Positions 30,776 through 40,940 are shown, numbered from the stretch's first letter. The stretch: DNA of 64,000 bases from Ahaetulla prasina (GCF_028640845.1 NC_080543.1:7602959-7666958); one strand, 5' to 3'. The notes: generated by a model not told the origin, from the sequence alone. Numbers and translations are program-made.

Positions 30776-30905
30776 GCTAGAACTGATGATGTTACCTAGT
30801 TGGGTCATGAAATGTCTGCAGGAAAACAACCCAATCCTTAGATCACCAAGGATCCTTCATTTCACCCCTGAACTACAAATATTCTCCTTTACTGATATTA
30901 CTTGT
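30776..30905 (+). repeat. Penelope-like terminal repeat, second family
   Basis: CTGATGA at 30783-30789 is followed by T, GTTACC, a loop, GGTCAT and GAAATGTCTGC. Related copies are at 38125-38250 and 40133-40230. The downstream block GAAAACAAC and CTACAAATATTCTC is shared. Confidence 0.55.
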
Positions 30906-30924
30906 TTACCATGCAGATTCACAC

Positions 30925-31191
30925 CAGAGGTTGATTTCAGCAGGTTCTGACCAGTTCTGGAGAATGTTGGGCGGAAATTTTGAGTAGTTTGGAGAACTGG
31001 TAGTAAAAATTCTGACTGGCCCCGCCCCCATCTATTCTCTGCTTCCTGAGTCCCAGCTGATTGGGAGGAAATGGGGATTTTGCAGTAACCTTCCCCTGCC
31101 ACGCCCACCAAGCCACACCCAGCAAGCCATGCCACGCCCACCAAGCCACACCCACAGAACCGGTAGTAAAAAAATTTGAAACCCACCACTG
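30925..31191. mobile_element. hAT MITE family A, 267 bp
   Basis: Ends CAGAGGTTGATTTCAG and TTGAAACCCACCACTG, perfect 8-bp duplication attcacac. The interior holds four CCAAGCCACACCC-type repeats and ACCGGTAGTAAA. Confidence 0.95.
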
Positions 31192-31245
31192 ATTCACACA
31201 TATGTCTTTCCCAACCAGGACAAGTAAGGGCCCTATTCCTTTGAC

Positions 31246-32231
31246 CAGGGGTCAGCAGCCTGCGTCCCTCTGCTGCAGCTTCCTGTCACTCAAAATATGT
31301 GTCACAACTGCCGATGTGCGACACCCGCCGGCACACAATTTATTGAGCTTTTCAACCCCTGGTAGGCCAACCATGGGTAAAAACAAGAAAAGAAAAGTTT
31401 CAGAAGAAAACAGAATGTTCAATTCAACTAATCTTGCGTAGCTTCTTCTCTGGTAATATTGTACTACTAACTAGAGCATACAAAACCTTTGCTAGACTAA
31501 TTCTTGAATACAGCGTATCTGTCTGGAACCCGCACTGCATATCGAACATAAATACAATCAAGAGAGTCCAGAGATATTTCACAAAAAGAGTCCTCCACTC
31601 CTCTACCCACAATAAAATCCCTTATGCCACCAGACTCCAAATATAGGGCGTAGACAACTTAGAACTACGTCGACTTCAGTCTGACCTAAGCATAGTACAT
31701 AAAATTATCTACCACAATGTCCTACCTGTCAATGACTATTTCAGCTTCAACCACAACAATACATGAGCAAATAATAGATACAAACTCAAGGTAAACCGCT
31801 CCAAACTCAACTGCAGAAAATACGACTTCAGTAACAGAGTGGTCAATGCCTGGAATGCACTACCTGACTCTGTAGTTTCTTCCCCAAACCCCCAAAACTT
31901 TAAACTTAAACTGTCTACTGTTGACCTCACCCCATTCCTAAGAGGTCAGTAAGGGGCCTGCATAAGTGCACCTGCGTGCCTACCGTCCCTGTCCTAATAT
32001 TCCTTTTTACTTACTCTTTTCATGCATCCAAATTATGTTTATACTTTTACCTGTTATCTTATATATGATTGACAAAATAAATAAATAAAAATAAAAACTA
32101 CGTAGGCTAGTTTTGTGGCCGCTCAAGAAATACTCAGGCACGGGAAGCGTTTTGTGTGGCTCCCGATGTTTTTTTTTGTTTGTTTCGGTTTTCTGTGGGA
32201 AGCGGGTCCAAATTAAGGTTGCAGACCCCTG
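31246..32231. mobile_element. hAT element split by a LINE
   Basis: Ends CAGGGGTCAGCAGCCTGCG and AAGGTTGCAGACCCCTG, duplications cctttgac and cttttgac (7 of 8). The two halves (31246 to about 31433 and about 32096-32231) surround a LINE-D copy. This hAT family is distinct from A, B and the SPIN-like type. Confidence 0.85.
31434..32095 (+). mobile_element. LINE-D copy, RT C-terminus and 3' UTR
   Basis: The translation resembles a CR1-group C-terminus: L-L-T-R-A-Y-K-T-F-A, L-E-Y-S-V-S-V-W-N, then W-N-A-L-P-D-S-V-V-S-S. Stops occur in at least two places (near 31644 and 31766). The 3' UTR ends in AAATAAATAAATAAA. It is 5' truncated and inserted in the hAT element. Confidence 0.85.
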
Positions 32232-32928
32232 CTTTTGACATTCCCCAGAGATTGTCCTTTTTTGGAGTAAGGAGATGAAAAGCCATTTATTTGCCATCAA
32301 ATTAGCAACAGTAGATTTTTGACATTTATTCTCTCCCCCCCCCCCAAGGTAGATTTTGTTGTTTTTACCTCTGCGCCGTCTTTCACGAGAGCAATAAAAC
32401 TTAGGAGAAACTTCAGCCAAGTAGAATAAAACAAGGGTGTGAGATACATTGGTGTCACTTGGGGTGTTGCGGGCACACATCCTGTGTGAGAATCAGAGTG
32501 TTACAAGCACGTCCAGGGTTTTTGCCCATTAAAAAAAACTGGGCAGGAAAGGTAGACAATTGTCTAACTAGACAGGTCTAATTCTTAGGATGGTTGTTAT
32601 GGGAAACTGGGACCTTTCCCGACCGTTATAACCTGAATCCTGGACCAGTTACTGGGCCCTTCTTTCTCGTCTCGCAGATTTCCATCTGGTATTTATCTTC
32701 TTCAGAGCAGCCAAAAAACTCAGCATGTGGCCCCATCTGGCACAGATTCTGTGACATCTCTGTTTATACTGTGTCACCCGCAAAGGGTGGGCGAGGGCTT
32801 CCTTGGGAAGGATGAAAAGGCTGCAAACCGAATGCCAGGAGGTTTCTCGGCAGGCATTTGTGGGTGTCTCCAGCTTTTTGGGGGGGGGGGCTGGGGGGAG
32901 GGGGCTTCACCACAGATCTGGACCTAAG
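32232..32928. other. No gene or repeat recognised
   Basis: Mixed sequence with a C run at 32333 and a G run at 32879. No recognisable frame. Confidence 0.5.
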
Positions 32929-32929
32929 A

Positions 32930-33836
32930 AGAAATGGAATGGAATGGAACGGAACGGAACAGAACAGAACAGAACATGGAACAGGAAAGAGTGGAGTGGA
33001 GTGGAGTGGAGTGGAAGAGAAGAGAAGAGAAGAGAAGAGAAGAGAAGAGAAGAGAAGAGAAGAGAAGAGAAGAGAAGAGAAGACAGACAACAGGAAATAA
33101 TGGAATGGAATGGAATGGAATGGAATGGAATGGAATGGAATGGAATGGAATGGAATGGAATCGAAGGGAAGGGAAGGGAAGGGAAGGGAACGGAACGGAA
33201 CAGAACAGAACAGAACAGAACATGGAACAGGAAAGAGTGGAGTGGAGTGGAGTGGAGTGGAAGAGAAGAGAAGAGAAGAGAAGAGAAGAAGAGAAGAGAA
33301 GAGAAGAGAAGAGAAGAGAAGAGAAGAGAAGACAGACAACAGGAAATAATGGAATGGAATGGAATGGAATGGAATGGAAGGGAAGGGAAGGGAAGGGAAG
33401 GGAAGGGAAGGGAACGGAACAGAACAGAACAGAATAGAATAGAATAGAATAGGGAACAGGAAAGAGTGGAGTGGAGTGGAGTGGAGTGGAGTGGAATGGA
33501 GTGGAAGAGAAGAGAAGAGAAGAGAAGAGAAGAGAAGAGAAGAGAAGAGAAGAGAAGAGAAGAGAAGAGAAGAGAAACAACAGGAAATAATGGAATGGAA
33601 TGGAATGGAATGGAATGGAATAGAATAGAATAGAATAGAATAGAATAGAATAGAATAGAATAGAATAGAATAGAATAGAATAGAATAGGAAACAGGAAAG
33701 AGTGGAGTGGAGTGGAGTGGAGTGGAGTGAAGAGAAGAGAAGAGAAGAGAAGAGAAGAGAAGAGAAGAGAAGAGAAGAGAAGAGAAGAGAAGAGAGACAA
33801 CAGGAAAGAATGGAATGGAATGGAATGGAATAGAAC
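32930..33836. repeat. Higher-order pentanucleotide array (GGAAT, GGAAC, GTGGA, AGAGA)
   Basis: Four large units share the order GGAAT, GGAAC/AGAAC or AATAG, AACAGGAAAGAGTGGAG, GTGGA, AGAGA and then ACAACAGGAAATAATGG. The last marker lies at about 33089, 33338, 33579 and 33799, giving a period of 220-250 bp. Long open frames on both strands here are artefacts of the 5-mer repeats. Confidence 0.95.
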
Positions 33837-34136
33837 ACCAATTGCTGATGGTATTGTATATATATTCTTGTATATAAAGAAGTTAATGAATCTTGCTGAA
33901 TCAGTTTGTCTGTGTGTGCTTCTGGATTGGATTTTTGCAACAAACTCTGACAAATTCTTCTGTATAGTGCAATATTAATGCAATATTCAGGGTTTTTTCA
34001 ACTGTACAGAATATGAAGGATGTGTGTGTTTCTTTTAACTAACTAATATACTAAGCAGACTTACTGGTACTGAAGAGACCAAACAGGCCTTCAAGAAAGA
34101 CCAAATAAAGAATAGAAAAGACAATGCAGAGGTGGT
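33837..34136. other. No gene or repeat recognised
   Basis: 300 bp of unique-looking sequence. Confidence 0.55.
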
Positions 34137-34636
34137 AATTGGCCGCTCCCCTGCCCCGACTCTATGCCATCCCATTTAGTCACATTTGTAAGGCCGGGCG
34201 CATGCACAGAAGGCCCCACGCTCCAGCAAAGCTCATGCGCAAAAGACCAAGTGCATGCATGGACCAGAGGTGGGTTTCAGCAGGTTCTGACCAGTTCTGG
34301 AGAACTGATAGCGGAAATTTTGAGTAGTTCGGAGAACCAGTAGTAAAAATTCTGACTGGCCCTGCCCCCATCTATTCTCTGCTTCCCAAGTCCCAGCTAA
34401 TCAGGAGGAAATGGGGATTTTGCAGTAACCTTCCCCTGGAGTGGGGAGGGAATGGAGATTTTACAGTATCTTTCCCCTGCCATGCCCACCAAGCCACCCC
34501 CACAAAGCCAAGCCAAGCCACCCGCACCAAGCCACCCCCACAGAACTGGTAGTAAACAATTTTGCACCACTGGTGTGGATGCACGCGCCTTCACATTAGC
34601 GAAACAGTAGGGAAGATAAGTGAATACTACCAGTGG
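34137..34636. mobile_element. hAT MITE family A, outer element with nested family member
   Basis: Left end CAGAGGTGGTAATTGG, right end GAATACTACCAGTGG. Flanks agacaatg and agacatg agree with one gap. The two halves hold GCGCATGCACAGAAGG and GCACGCGCCTTCACATTAG blocks like those at 24640-24720. A second family A element sits at 34265-34572. Confidence 0.75.
34265..34572. mobile_element. hAT MITE family A, inner element, 308 bp
   Basis: Left end CAGAGGTGGGTTTCAG, right end TTTTGCACCACTG. Flanks gcatggac and gtgtggat differ only by three transitions. It is closely related to 30925-31191. Confidence 0.8.
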
Positions 34637-34659
34637 AGACATGGGAATATTAAAAAAAA

Positions 34660-35010
34660 ATAATACACTGACCAGTTCATTAAAAAATATCAGGCAAAGA
34701 AGATAATAATAAGATCTGGCAAAGGTTAAGACCAAGAAAATTGAAGAAAGACACAGAAGAGCTAATTCTGGCTGCCCAAAACCCAACCTTAAGAACAAAT
34801 GCATAAAAGGCAGAATTGAGAAGGCAGCCACAGACTGCCAATGCTGTCTCTTGCAAACAAGCTGCCACAAGAAGATCACCCAGACTGACCACAAACAACA
34901 GCATGGCAAAGTAGCAACAACGGCACAATGACAGATCTGCAAGAAATAACATTTTCTTGCTCCGTGGTCCAGAAATATCTCCAAAACTTCACAAGATGGC
35001 TACATTTTCA
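34660..35010 (+). pseudogene. Possible LINE C-terminal fragment (R4/Dong-like)
   Basis: On the plus strand, D-T-E-E-L-I-L-A-A-Q-N and L-R-T-N-A are followed after shifts by a C-x-C-C-L and C-K-Q-A motif. This resembles the AAQ...LRT...C-R-L-C end of some restriction-endonuclease-type LINEs. It is heavily decayed and very short. Confidence 0.35.
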
Positions 35011-35100
35011 AGACTTTTAGTAATCTCACCCTAAGATCTCATGAAATCATAGGAAAGGAGCTCTCAGTCTTGAAAAAGGACAGAAAGATTTCAGGCAAGT

Positions 35101-35679
35101 TGTTGTGTCTTGCCCGCTCTCACCGCAGCCGGGGCCTTCTTATCTGCTTCCGAACGCTGAGGAATGTCCTAGTATGCCTCCCGGCCCCAGCCCTGGCTCC
35201 ATGTCCAGACAGGCTGAGGAGGAGGAAGCACCTCCTGGCCCCAGCCCTGGCTCCATGCCCAGACAGGCTGAGGAGGAGGAAGCACCTCCCGGCCCCAGCC
35301 CTGGCTCCATACCCAGGCAAACGGAGAAACTAGACCCCTCCCCCTCCCCCACAGCATGTGAGCCTGAGGGAGGTCAATTACCAACAGCTGCTGACTGGAG
35401 TGACCCTCGCTTCAGAAGAATTGAAGGTGGCGGCGTCAGAAGGAAGGGAGGGGCAGGCCTGGATAAGTGCTGAGTCATGGAGCCACACCCCATGGCCTAT
35501 ATAAAGGATCTGCTTTCTGGCATTCTCTGAGTCAGGCAAAGTCGAACATATCTTGCTGAAGTCACTTTCTGGTTTCCTGCCTGCCTTGAGGACTTTGCTA
35601 GGACTTTGGCAGAGCTGCAGAGGCATGCCTGATTCGGATTTCCCTGACCCAGCCGTCAGCGGAGGAGTGGGACACGACA
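35101..35679 (+). repeat. Solo LTR, family A, with three internal 54-bp units
   Basis: 579 bp, the longest family A copy. Flanking duplication caagt and caagg (4 of 5). Starts TGTTGTGTC, ends GACACGACA, TATA box at about 35500. The open frame 35105-35473 carries three copies of an 18-codon unit (P-G-P-S-P-G-S-M-x-R-Q-A-E-E-E-E-A-P) near 35180, 35231 and 35285. The length difference from sister LTRs comes mostly from this repeat. Confidence 0.93.
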
Positions 35680-35696
35680 CAAGGTACTGAAGTGAT

Positions 35697-36106
35697 TAGG
35701 GGTGGGTTTCAACAATTTTAGCAACCGGTTCTCTGTGAGGTTGCTGGGTGGGTGTGGTCATGGTGGGCCTGGCTTACTCAGCCTCCTGCACTACACTGGA
35801 GGGGGGCATTTTCACCCTCCCCAAGCTCCAAATGCTTTCCTCGAGCCTCCAGGAGGGCAAAAATGGCCTCCTCTGGGCTCTGGAGGCCCTCCAGAGGCCA
35901 GAAATGGGCCTGTTTCTGGACTTCTGGAACTTCTGGGAGGCCTGTTTTTTACCCTCCCCGAAACAGGCTGTGTGGAGATTCCTGGCAGGGGCGGGGCAGG
36001 GTGGGAGGGGCCAGCCAGTCCTTGCAATTATGGATTCGGCGAACCAGATGTAAAATTAGCATCCTGTTCACCCGAATCAGTCCAAACCCGCTGAATCCCA
36101 CTCCTG
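35697..36106. mobile_element. hAT MITE family A, 410 bp
   Basis: Left end TAGGGGTGGGTTTCAAC, right end GCTGAATCCCACTCCTG. Duplications gaagtgat and gatgtgat (7 of 8). It lies directly between two different solo LTRs. Confidence 0.85.
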
Positions 36107-36114
36107 GATGTGAT

Positions 36115-36563
36115 TGTTGTGGTCCGCCAGCAGCCTGCAGAGCTGGCAACAGAGTCCGACAGCGATGAGGCTGAGGAAGAGCATGGGCCAGCCCTGGAGG
36201 CTGGGGAAGGCCCAGATGAGGGCTCTGCGTCAGGGGCAGAGGCGGGGCCAGGGCCATTGGGGAGTGATGTGTGGAGTCCAGAGGCTCCAGAGGCTGACAG
36301 TAGTGAGGCAGAGGAACAGAAGGAGCCTGTTCCTAAAGTATGCATGAGAAGAGCTGCCAGAAGGCAAGAGCAGCTCAAGCAAAGAGGACGACTCGGGAGT
36401 AGGGACAAGAGACAATTGGCTCCTCCGATAAGGCTTAAAAGATTAGCAACGGTGTTTGGGCTCAGAGTTTGGACTACGCTGAGAATGAGTTAATTCTCAG
36501 TTGTTCTAATAAAGTCTGTTTGTTTTTGAACTACTACTATCTACTTGGGCCTGGGTCACAACA
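36115..36563 (+). repeat. Solo LTR, family B
   Basis: 449 bp, flanks gtgat and gcgat (4 of 5). Starts TGTTGTGGTCC, ends GGGTCACAACA. A TATA-like CTTAAAAGA at about 36437 and CTAATAAAGTCTG (poly(A) signal) at about 36508 give a U3-R-U5 layout. Its upstream open frame is acidic: V-V-R-Q-Q-P-A-E-L-A-T-E-S then D-E-A-E-E-E. The second copy is at 50124. Confidence 0.88.
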
Positions 36564-37434
36564 GCGATCCCATACAATCCTAGACAATTCCAATTAAATT
36601 TTGGCATGCTTAAATAATTATTGTGTACGCGTACCTTATACGTGCGCACAACATACACACACGCTCGCACAATCTGCATTCTCCGTGTGTCTCAAACGGA
36701 ACGACGCTTGCCAATTCTATCTTTGCGAAGTCCCACGATGGCACCATAAAAATTGTAAAGCTATCCAAAAATTAATATCTCATCACGCCTAGTAAGAAAC
36801 TTTTAAAAAAAATAAAATAAAATAAAAAACCCCTCCAGGTTGAAGAACTGAACTCAACGACCTTGCAACATAATGAACAAAGAAGTAAGTTAAGTCTCTA
36901 TAGTCCTATTTTGAAAAAAAAAGATACTTACTCGCTGTAATTTCAATGGCCAGGATCTGGCGGGGGGATGTTAATTTTCTAAGTTGTCTTGATAAAAATA
37001 ACACAAATTAAAGAAACAAGGAAATTTGAAATAAGCAACTCCCCAAAGGCCAAAGTTGGTTGCCAATTAGCATCGCTGTTTCCCAAAAAGTCAAGCAAAT
37101 TAGATCCGGCATCCCTAAGGATAACCAAGAGGTAACGCAAAAGACGGATCCGAAGGGAATTTCGTTTCAAGGTCTGGTTTCTTCATCCTTATGCATTGAG
37201 TGTTCCTTCAGTTGTCTGCCCTCATTTGCTAGATCAGAATTAGTAGGGAGCAGATAGGACAGCAAACAAGCGGACGGAGAGGAAACCTTGCATGTTGTGC
37301 AACTGTTTTCACCTGATAGTGATAAACTTAGAACCGGCTCACTTTGGTTAGTTAATTGACATCCCAGCAGGCTTTGCTCCAGGTCAACATTGCCTGATCT
37401 TTCTTAACTTTCATATACAGGTACAAAACAATAA
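36564..37434. other. No gene or repeat recognised
   Basis: About 870 bp of apparently single-copy sequence. Confidence 0.5.
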
Positions 37435-37437
37435 CTA

Positions 37438-38091
37438 CTCCTCTCCTTTCTTCTTCTTCTTCTTCTTCTTCTTCTTCTTCTTCCTCCTCCTCCTCCTCCT
37501 CCTCCTCCTCTTCTTCTTCCTCCTCCTCCTCTTCTTCTTCTCCTCCACCTCTCCTTTTCCTCCTCCTCCTCCCATCTTCTTCTTCTTCTTCTTCTTCTTC
37601 TTCTTCTTCTTCTTCTTCTTCTTCTTCTTCTTCTTCTCTTCTTCTTCTTCTTCTTCCTCCTCCTCCTCCTCCTCCTCCTCCTCCTTCTCCTCCTCCTCCT
37701 CTTCTTCTTCCTCCTCCTCTTCTTCTTCTCCTCCACCTCTCCTTTTCCTCCTCCTCCTCCCATCATCATCTTCTTCTTCTTCTTCTTCTTCTTCTTCTTC
37801 TTCTTCTTCTTCTTCTTCTTCTTCTTCTTCTTCTTCTTCTTCTTCTTCTTCTTCTCCTCTCCTCCTCCTCCTCCTCCTCCTCCTCTTCTTCTTCCTCCAC
37901 CTCCTCCTCCTCCTCCTCCTCCCCTCCTCCTCCTCCTCCTCCTCCTCCTCCTCCCTCCTCCTCCTCCTCCTCCTCCTCCTCTTCTTCTTCTTCTCCTCCT
38001 CTTCTTCTTCTTCCTCCTCCTCCTCCTCCTCCTCCTCCTCCTCCCCTCCTCCTCCTCCTCCTCCTCCCACTCCTCCTCCTTTTTTCTCTCC
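37438..38091. repeat. 650-bp TTC/TCC trinucleotide tract
   Basis: The plus strand is almost purely pyrimidine, in alternating blocks of TTC and TCC. A ~190-bp block (CTCCACCTCTCCTTTTCC, then CCCATC, then a TTC run) occurs at about 37540 and 37730. Lys/Arg/Glu/Gly-only open frames on the minus strand are artefacts. Confidence 0.97.
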
Positions 38092-38124
38092 TCATCCTCA
38101 AACTCCGCAAACCCCCACTCCCTT

Positions 38125-38250
38125 CTAGCACTGATGTTGTTACCTACTTTGGGTAATGAAATGTCTGCAAGAAAACAACCAAGCTCAGAGAGCACCAAGG
38201 ACCCTACAGTTCAGCCTTGAGCTACAAATATTCTCTTCTATTGATTCAGC
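38125..38250 (+). repeat. Penelope-like terminal repeat, second family
   Basis: GCACTGATGTT, GTTACC, a loop, GGGTAATGAAATGTCTGC. One core base is changed (GATGTT for GATGAT). The flank to CTACAAATATTCTCTTCTATTG matches 30776-30905. Confidence 0.6.
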
Positions 38251-39050
38251 ATTTTCATCTTATAGGTTCGAAACAAAATGCATTGTTTTCCTCTTTTTTT
38301 GAAGGCGATCTCAATATCTTTTTTTCTTACCCTCTCTGATAATCACACAGACATATTCTTTCTCTCCCAAATGAAACAAGAATCATCAACAGTTTTACAA
38401 ATAGCACCCCAGACAGAGCAGTTATGTTTATTTAACTGATCCGTGTCTTATTCAATGAAACCAACTTTTATTAGGTGGCGCGTTGCATTAAGGACAAGTT
38501 TTGCCTGAATTTAAGTGTTGAAAGAATGTGATTGAAAGGAAAGTTAAACAAACCCTTTTGAAAGTCCAATGACGCTGGACCAGAAACAGAAATAAGGCAA
38601 TCTAAGCTTTTAAAAGGTCTCAATATTATCAGGAATTATTTCCATTCACATGCCTGGAAATGCTCAGCATTGCATCAGTGTTATTATACAGAACATTTAA
38701 CAATTTCCTTGACGTGGGAAGTCTTTAAAAATTCCACCGATTAAAATTTAGAATCTAACCAGACCAACCACACTGAAGAACAAACAAGCCAATTAATAAA
38801 TAAAAACGGAAAAAAATAATAAAAATGAACCATGTGTGCTTCTGAGTTTCACATTCTCTGAATTTCGTTCAGAGACTCATAAAAAAAGGTTTAGACTGTC
38901 ACCTGAGCTCGCCCACTAACAGCTACCTGTTGATCAGCAAGGCAAGAGTTGAGAATCAACAAAAACAAGGATTTGGGGAGATAAATGAAGTCCCAATGCC
39001 CACCCACTCTCAGGGTCTCACTGCTAGTGTGGGGAGTGAGTTGTGTGGTT
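38251..39050. other. No gene or repeat recognised
   Basis: AT-rich apparently unique sequence, 800 bp. Confidence 0.5.
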
Positions 39051-39870
39051 GTTGTTGTTTTTAGAAAAGTTTTTTAATTTTTCTTCAAAACAAACACACA
39101 TACAGACAAACAAACAATACATTTTTTCTGAACAGAGTATTGACTGAGTCAAAATTTGTACCGCTTTTAGTTTTTTTCCAACACAATTAATATATTTCAC
39201 TTTTTGCCATAATATTCTTTTTCTCTCATTTTTTTATTTTATTTTCCTTCTGTTTCTTCTGGTATATAAATAATATTACCATTCGTCCTAATCTCTAATC
39301 TTAATCAATTTTTCTTCCCCCCCATTACTTTTTTTAAAAATTGAAACCTTTTAAATTAAAGTCAATCATTTTTCTAAAACCTAACCCCAACTCTAAACCC
39401 TTTTATTCAAATATTTTCCCATTATTCTCTTTTCACAATATTCAAATATTTTCCCTAAATCCCATTGTTACAATTATAGATATTCCATTTCCCAATATAA
39501 AATAATTTCAAATATTTTCTCTAGATTCCATTACTGCAATTATAAATATTAATTCATACGATTTTACATATATAACCCATTTCCTTCCCTTTTTTCATTT
39601 CTTTTTTATCAGTTTTCCAAATACTACCATCAAATATATTATTACAATTCGCTTAAATATATAACATTAAAATCATTCAATTCTATTTCTCAACTCTAAT
39701 TGTTTTTTTTAAATAAACCCAATTTTCCATTCCTTTTTCAAATACATATAAATCATCTTATTCAAAAAAAATTCCCATTGCTCCCTTTTCCAAATATAAT
39801 ATAATTTCAAATATTTTCCCTAGATTTCATTATTAGAATTTTAGATATTAGATAATATTAGATATTATGC
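39051..39870 (-). mobile_element. Probable L1 3' region (T-rich strand)
   Basis: About 800 bp with strong T excess, starting with GTTGTTGTTTTTAGAAAAG. Similar to the L1-type insert at 24221-24442. No coding motif is readable and no target duplication was found, so this is tentative. Confidence 0.35.
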
Positions 39871-39893
39871 ATGGGTTGGTTGAGAGTCAATGC

Positions 39894-40070
39894 CAGGGGT
39901 GGGTTTTAAAACCCATCGCTACCAGTTCGCTTGTGGGCGCACGTGAGCTCACATGTGTGCACAACACTTCTGTGCATGCGCAGAAGCATCTAAGCAGGTG
40001 GGCGGAGCTTCCCAACACCGCTGCTACCGGTTCGCCCAATCCGGAGCGAACCGGTAGCAACCCACCACTA
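39894..40070. mobile_element. hAT MITE family A, 177 bp
   Basis: Ends CAGGGGTGGGTTTTAAA and GTAGCAACCCACCACTA; duplications gtcaatgc and gtcagtgc (7 of 8). Confidence 0.88.
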
Positions 40071-40075
40071 GTCAG

Positions 40076-40250
40076 TGCTGTCTCTGGTTGGCTGTGTGGT
40101 ATAAACAGAAGGACACCGACAATATCATCCCCTAAACTATGCTGAAGATGTTACTTAGACTGGTAATGAAACGTTCAAAAGCCAACCCACAAGCTCGGAG
40201 AACGAAACTTCACCCTCAGATATCGAATCTATCCAAAGTATATGTACAAT
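40076..40250 (+). repeat. Penelope-like terminal repeat, best preserved hammerhead-like core
   Basis: CTGAAGA (40142-40148), T, GTTACT, loop TAGACT, GGTAAT, then GAAACGTTC. The helix pairs fully with G-T wobbles at both ends. The upstream part includes GGTTGGCTGTGTGGTATAAACAG. Confidence 0.6.
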
Positions 40251-40265
40251 TCAGTTCCCCTAAGC

Positions 40266-40748
40266 CAGTGATGGCTAACCTTTTTGCCATTGCATGCCAG
40301 GAGGGGGGAGCGGAGTGTGTGTGTCGTGAGCATGTCAACACCCAAAATTCTATGCACCCCACCCCTGCGCATGTGAGTGCGACCCCCCCACTCCCCTCCA
40401 CTCCTGGCATGCGATGGCCCAGTAGGCCCATTTTTCTCTCTCACCTGGCTCCAGAGCCTCTCTATGAGTCTTGGGAGGGCGAAAGCAGCCTTCCCCACCC
40501 CACCCGGAGGCCCTCTGGAGGCCAAAAACAACCCGTTTCTGGCCTCTGGAAGGCCTGGGGGAGCGAGGAAGGCCATTTTTGCCCTCCCAAGACTCATAGA
40601 GAGGCTCTGGAGCTAGGTGAGAGAGAAAAATGGGCCTTCCCAATACCCCCCAGTCCCTCCAGAGGCAGGAAACAGCCTGTCTCACGTGCCCACTGATATG
40701 GCTACGCGTGCCACCTGTGGTACACGTGCCATAGGTTCACCATTATGG
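40266..40748. mobile_element. hAT MITE family B, 483 bp
   Basis: Ends CAGTGATGGCTAACC and GGTTCACCATTATGG, perfect 8-bp duplication ccctaagc. The interior contains an inverted pair: CACCTGGCTCCAGAGCCTCT near 40442 and AGAGGCTCTGGAGCTAGGTG near 40600. A long hairpin could form. Confidence 0.93.
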
Positions 40749-40837
40749 CCCTAAGCTTTCTGGGGAGAAATAAAGAGAAAGATGTTACATTGTGCCATTT
40801 TCACAGCTCCTAAAGCTAATGTACTGTATATGCCCCG

Positions 40838-40940
40838 TTTCCCTGAAAATAAGACCTATCCCGAAAATAAGCCCTAGCATGTTTTTATATGTGCACTTAA
40901 TATAAGCCCTACCCCCCCCCAAAATAAGCCGTACTTAATC
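40838..40940. mobile_element. MITE of the 'GAAAATAAGCCC' family
   Basis: CCGTTTCCCTGAAAATAAGACC and CGAAAATAAGCCCTAGCATG match the copies at 7224 and 46012. Confidence 0.6.

Noticed and set aside
32930..33836. Contamination with human GGAAT satellite
   Set aside because: The array includes GGAAC, GTGGA and AGAGA blocks in a fixed order and is continuous with flanking sequence. Read evidence would be needed to settle it.
32907..33953. Open frames of about 340 codons
   Set aside because: Pentanucleotide units read in all frames without stops; not a protein.
37404..38198. 264-codon Arg/Lys/Glu/Gly-rich open frame
   Set aside because: It is the complement of the TTC/TCC tract, not a nuclear-protein gene.
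40142..40180. An active hammerhead ribozyme
   Set aside because: The extra base before helix II, the very short helix I and mutations in most copies prevent claiming activity; reported only as a motif.
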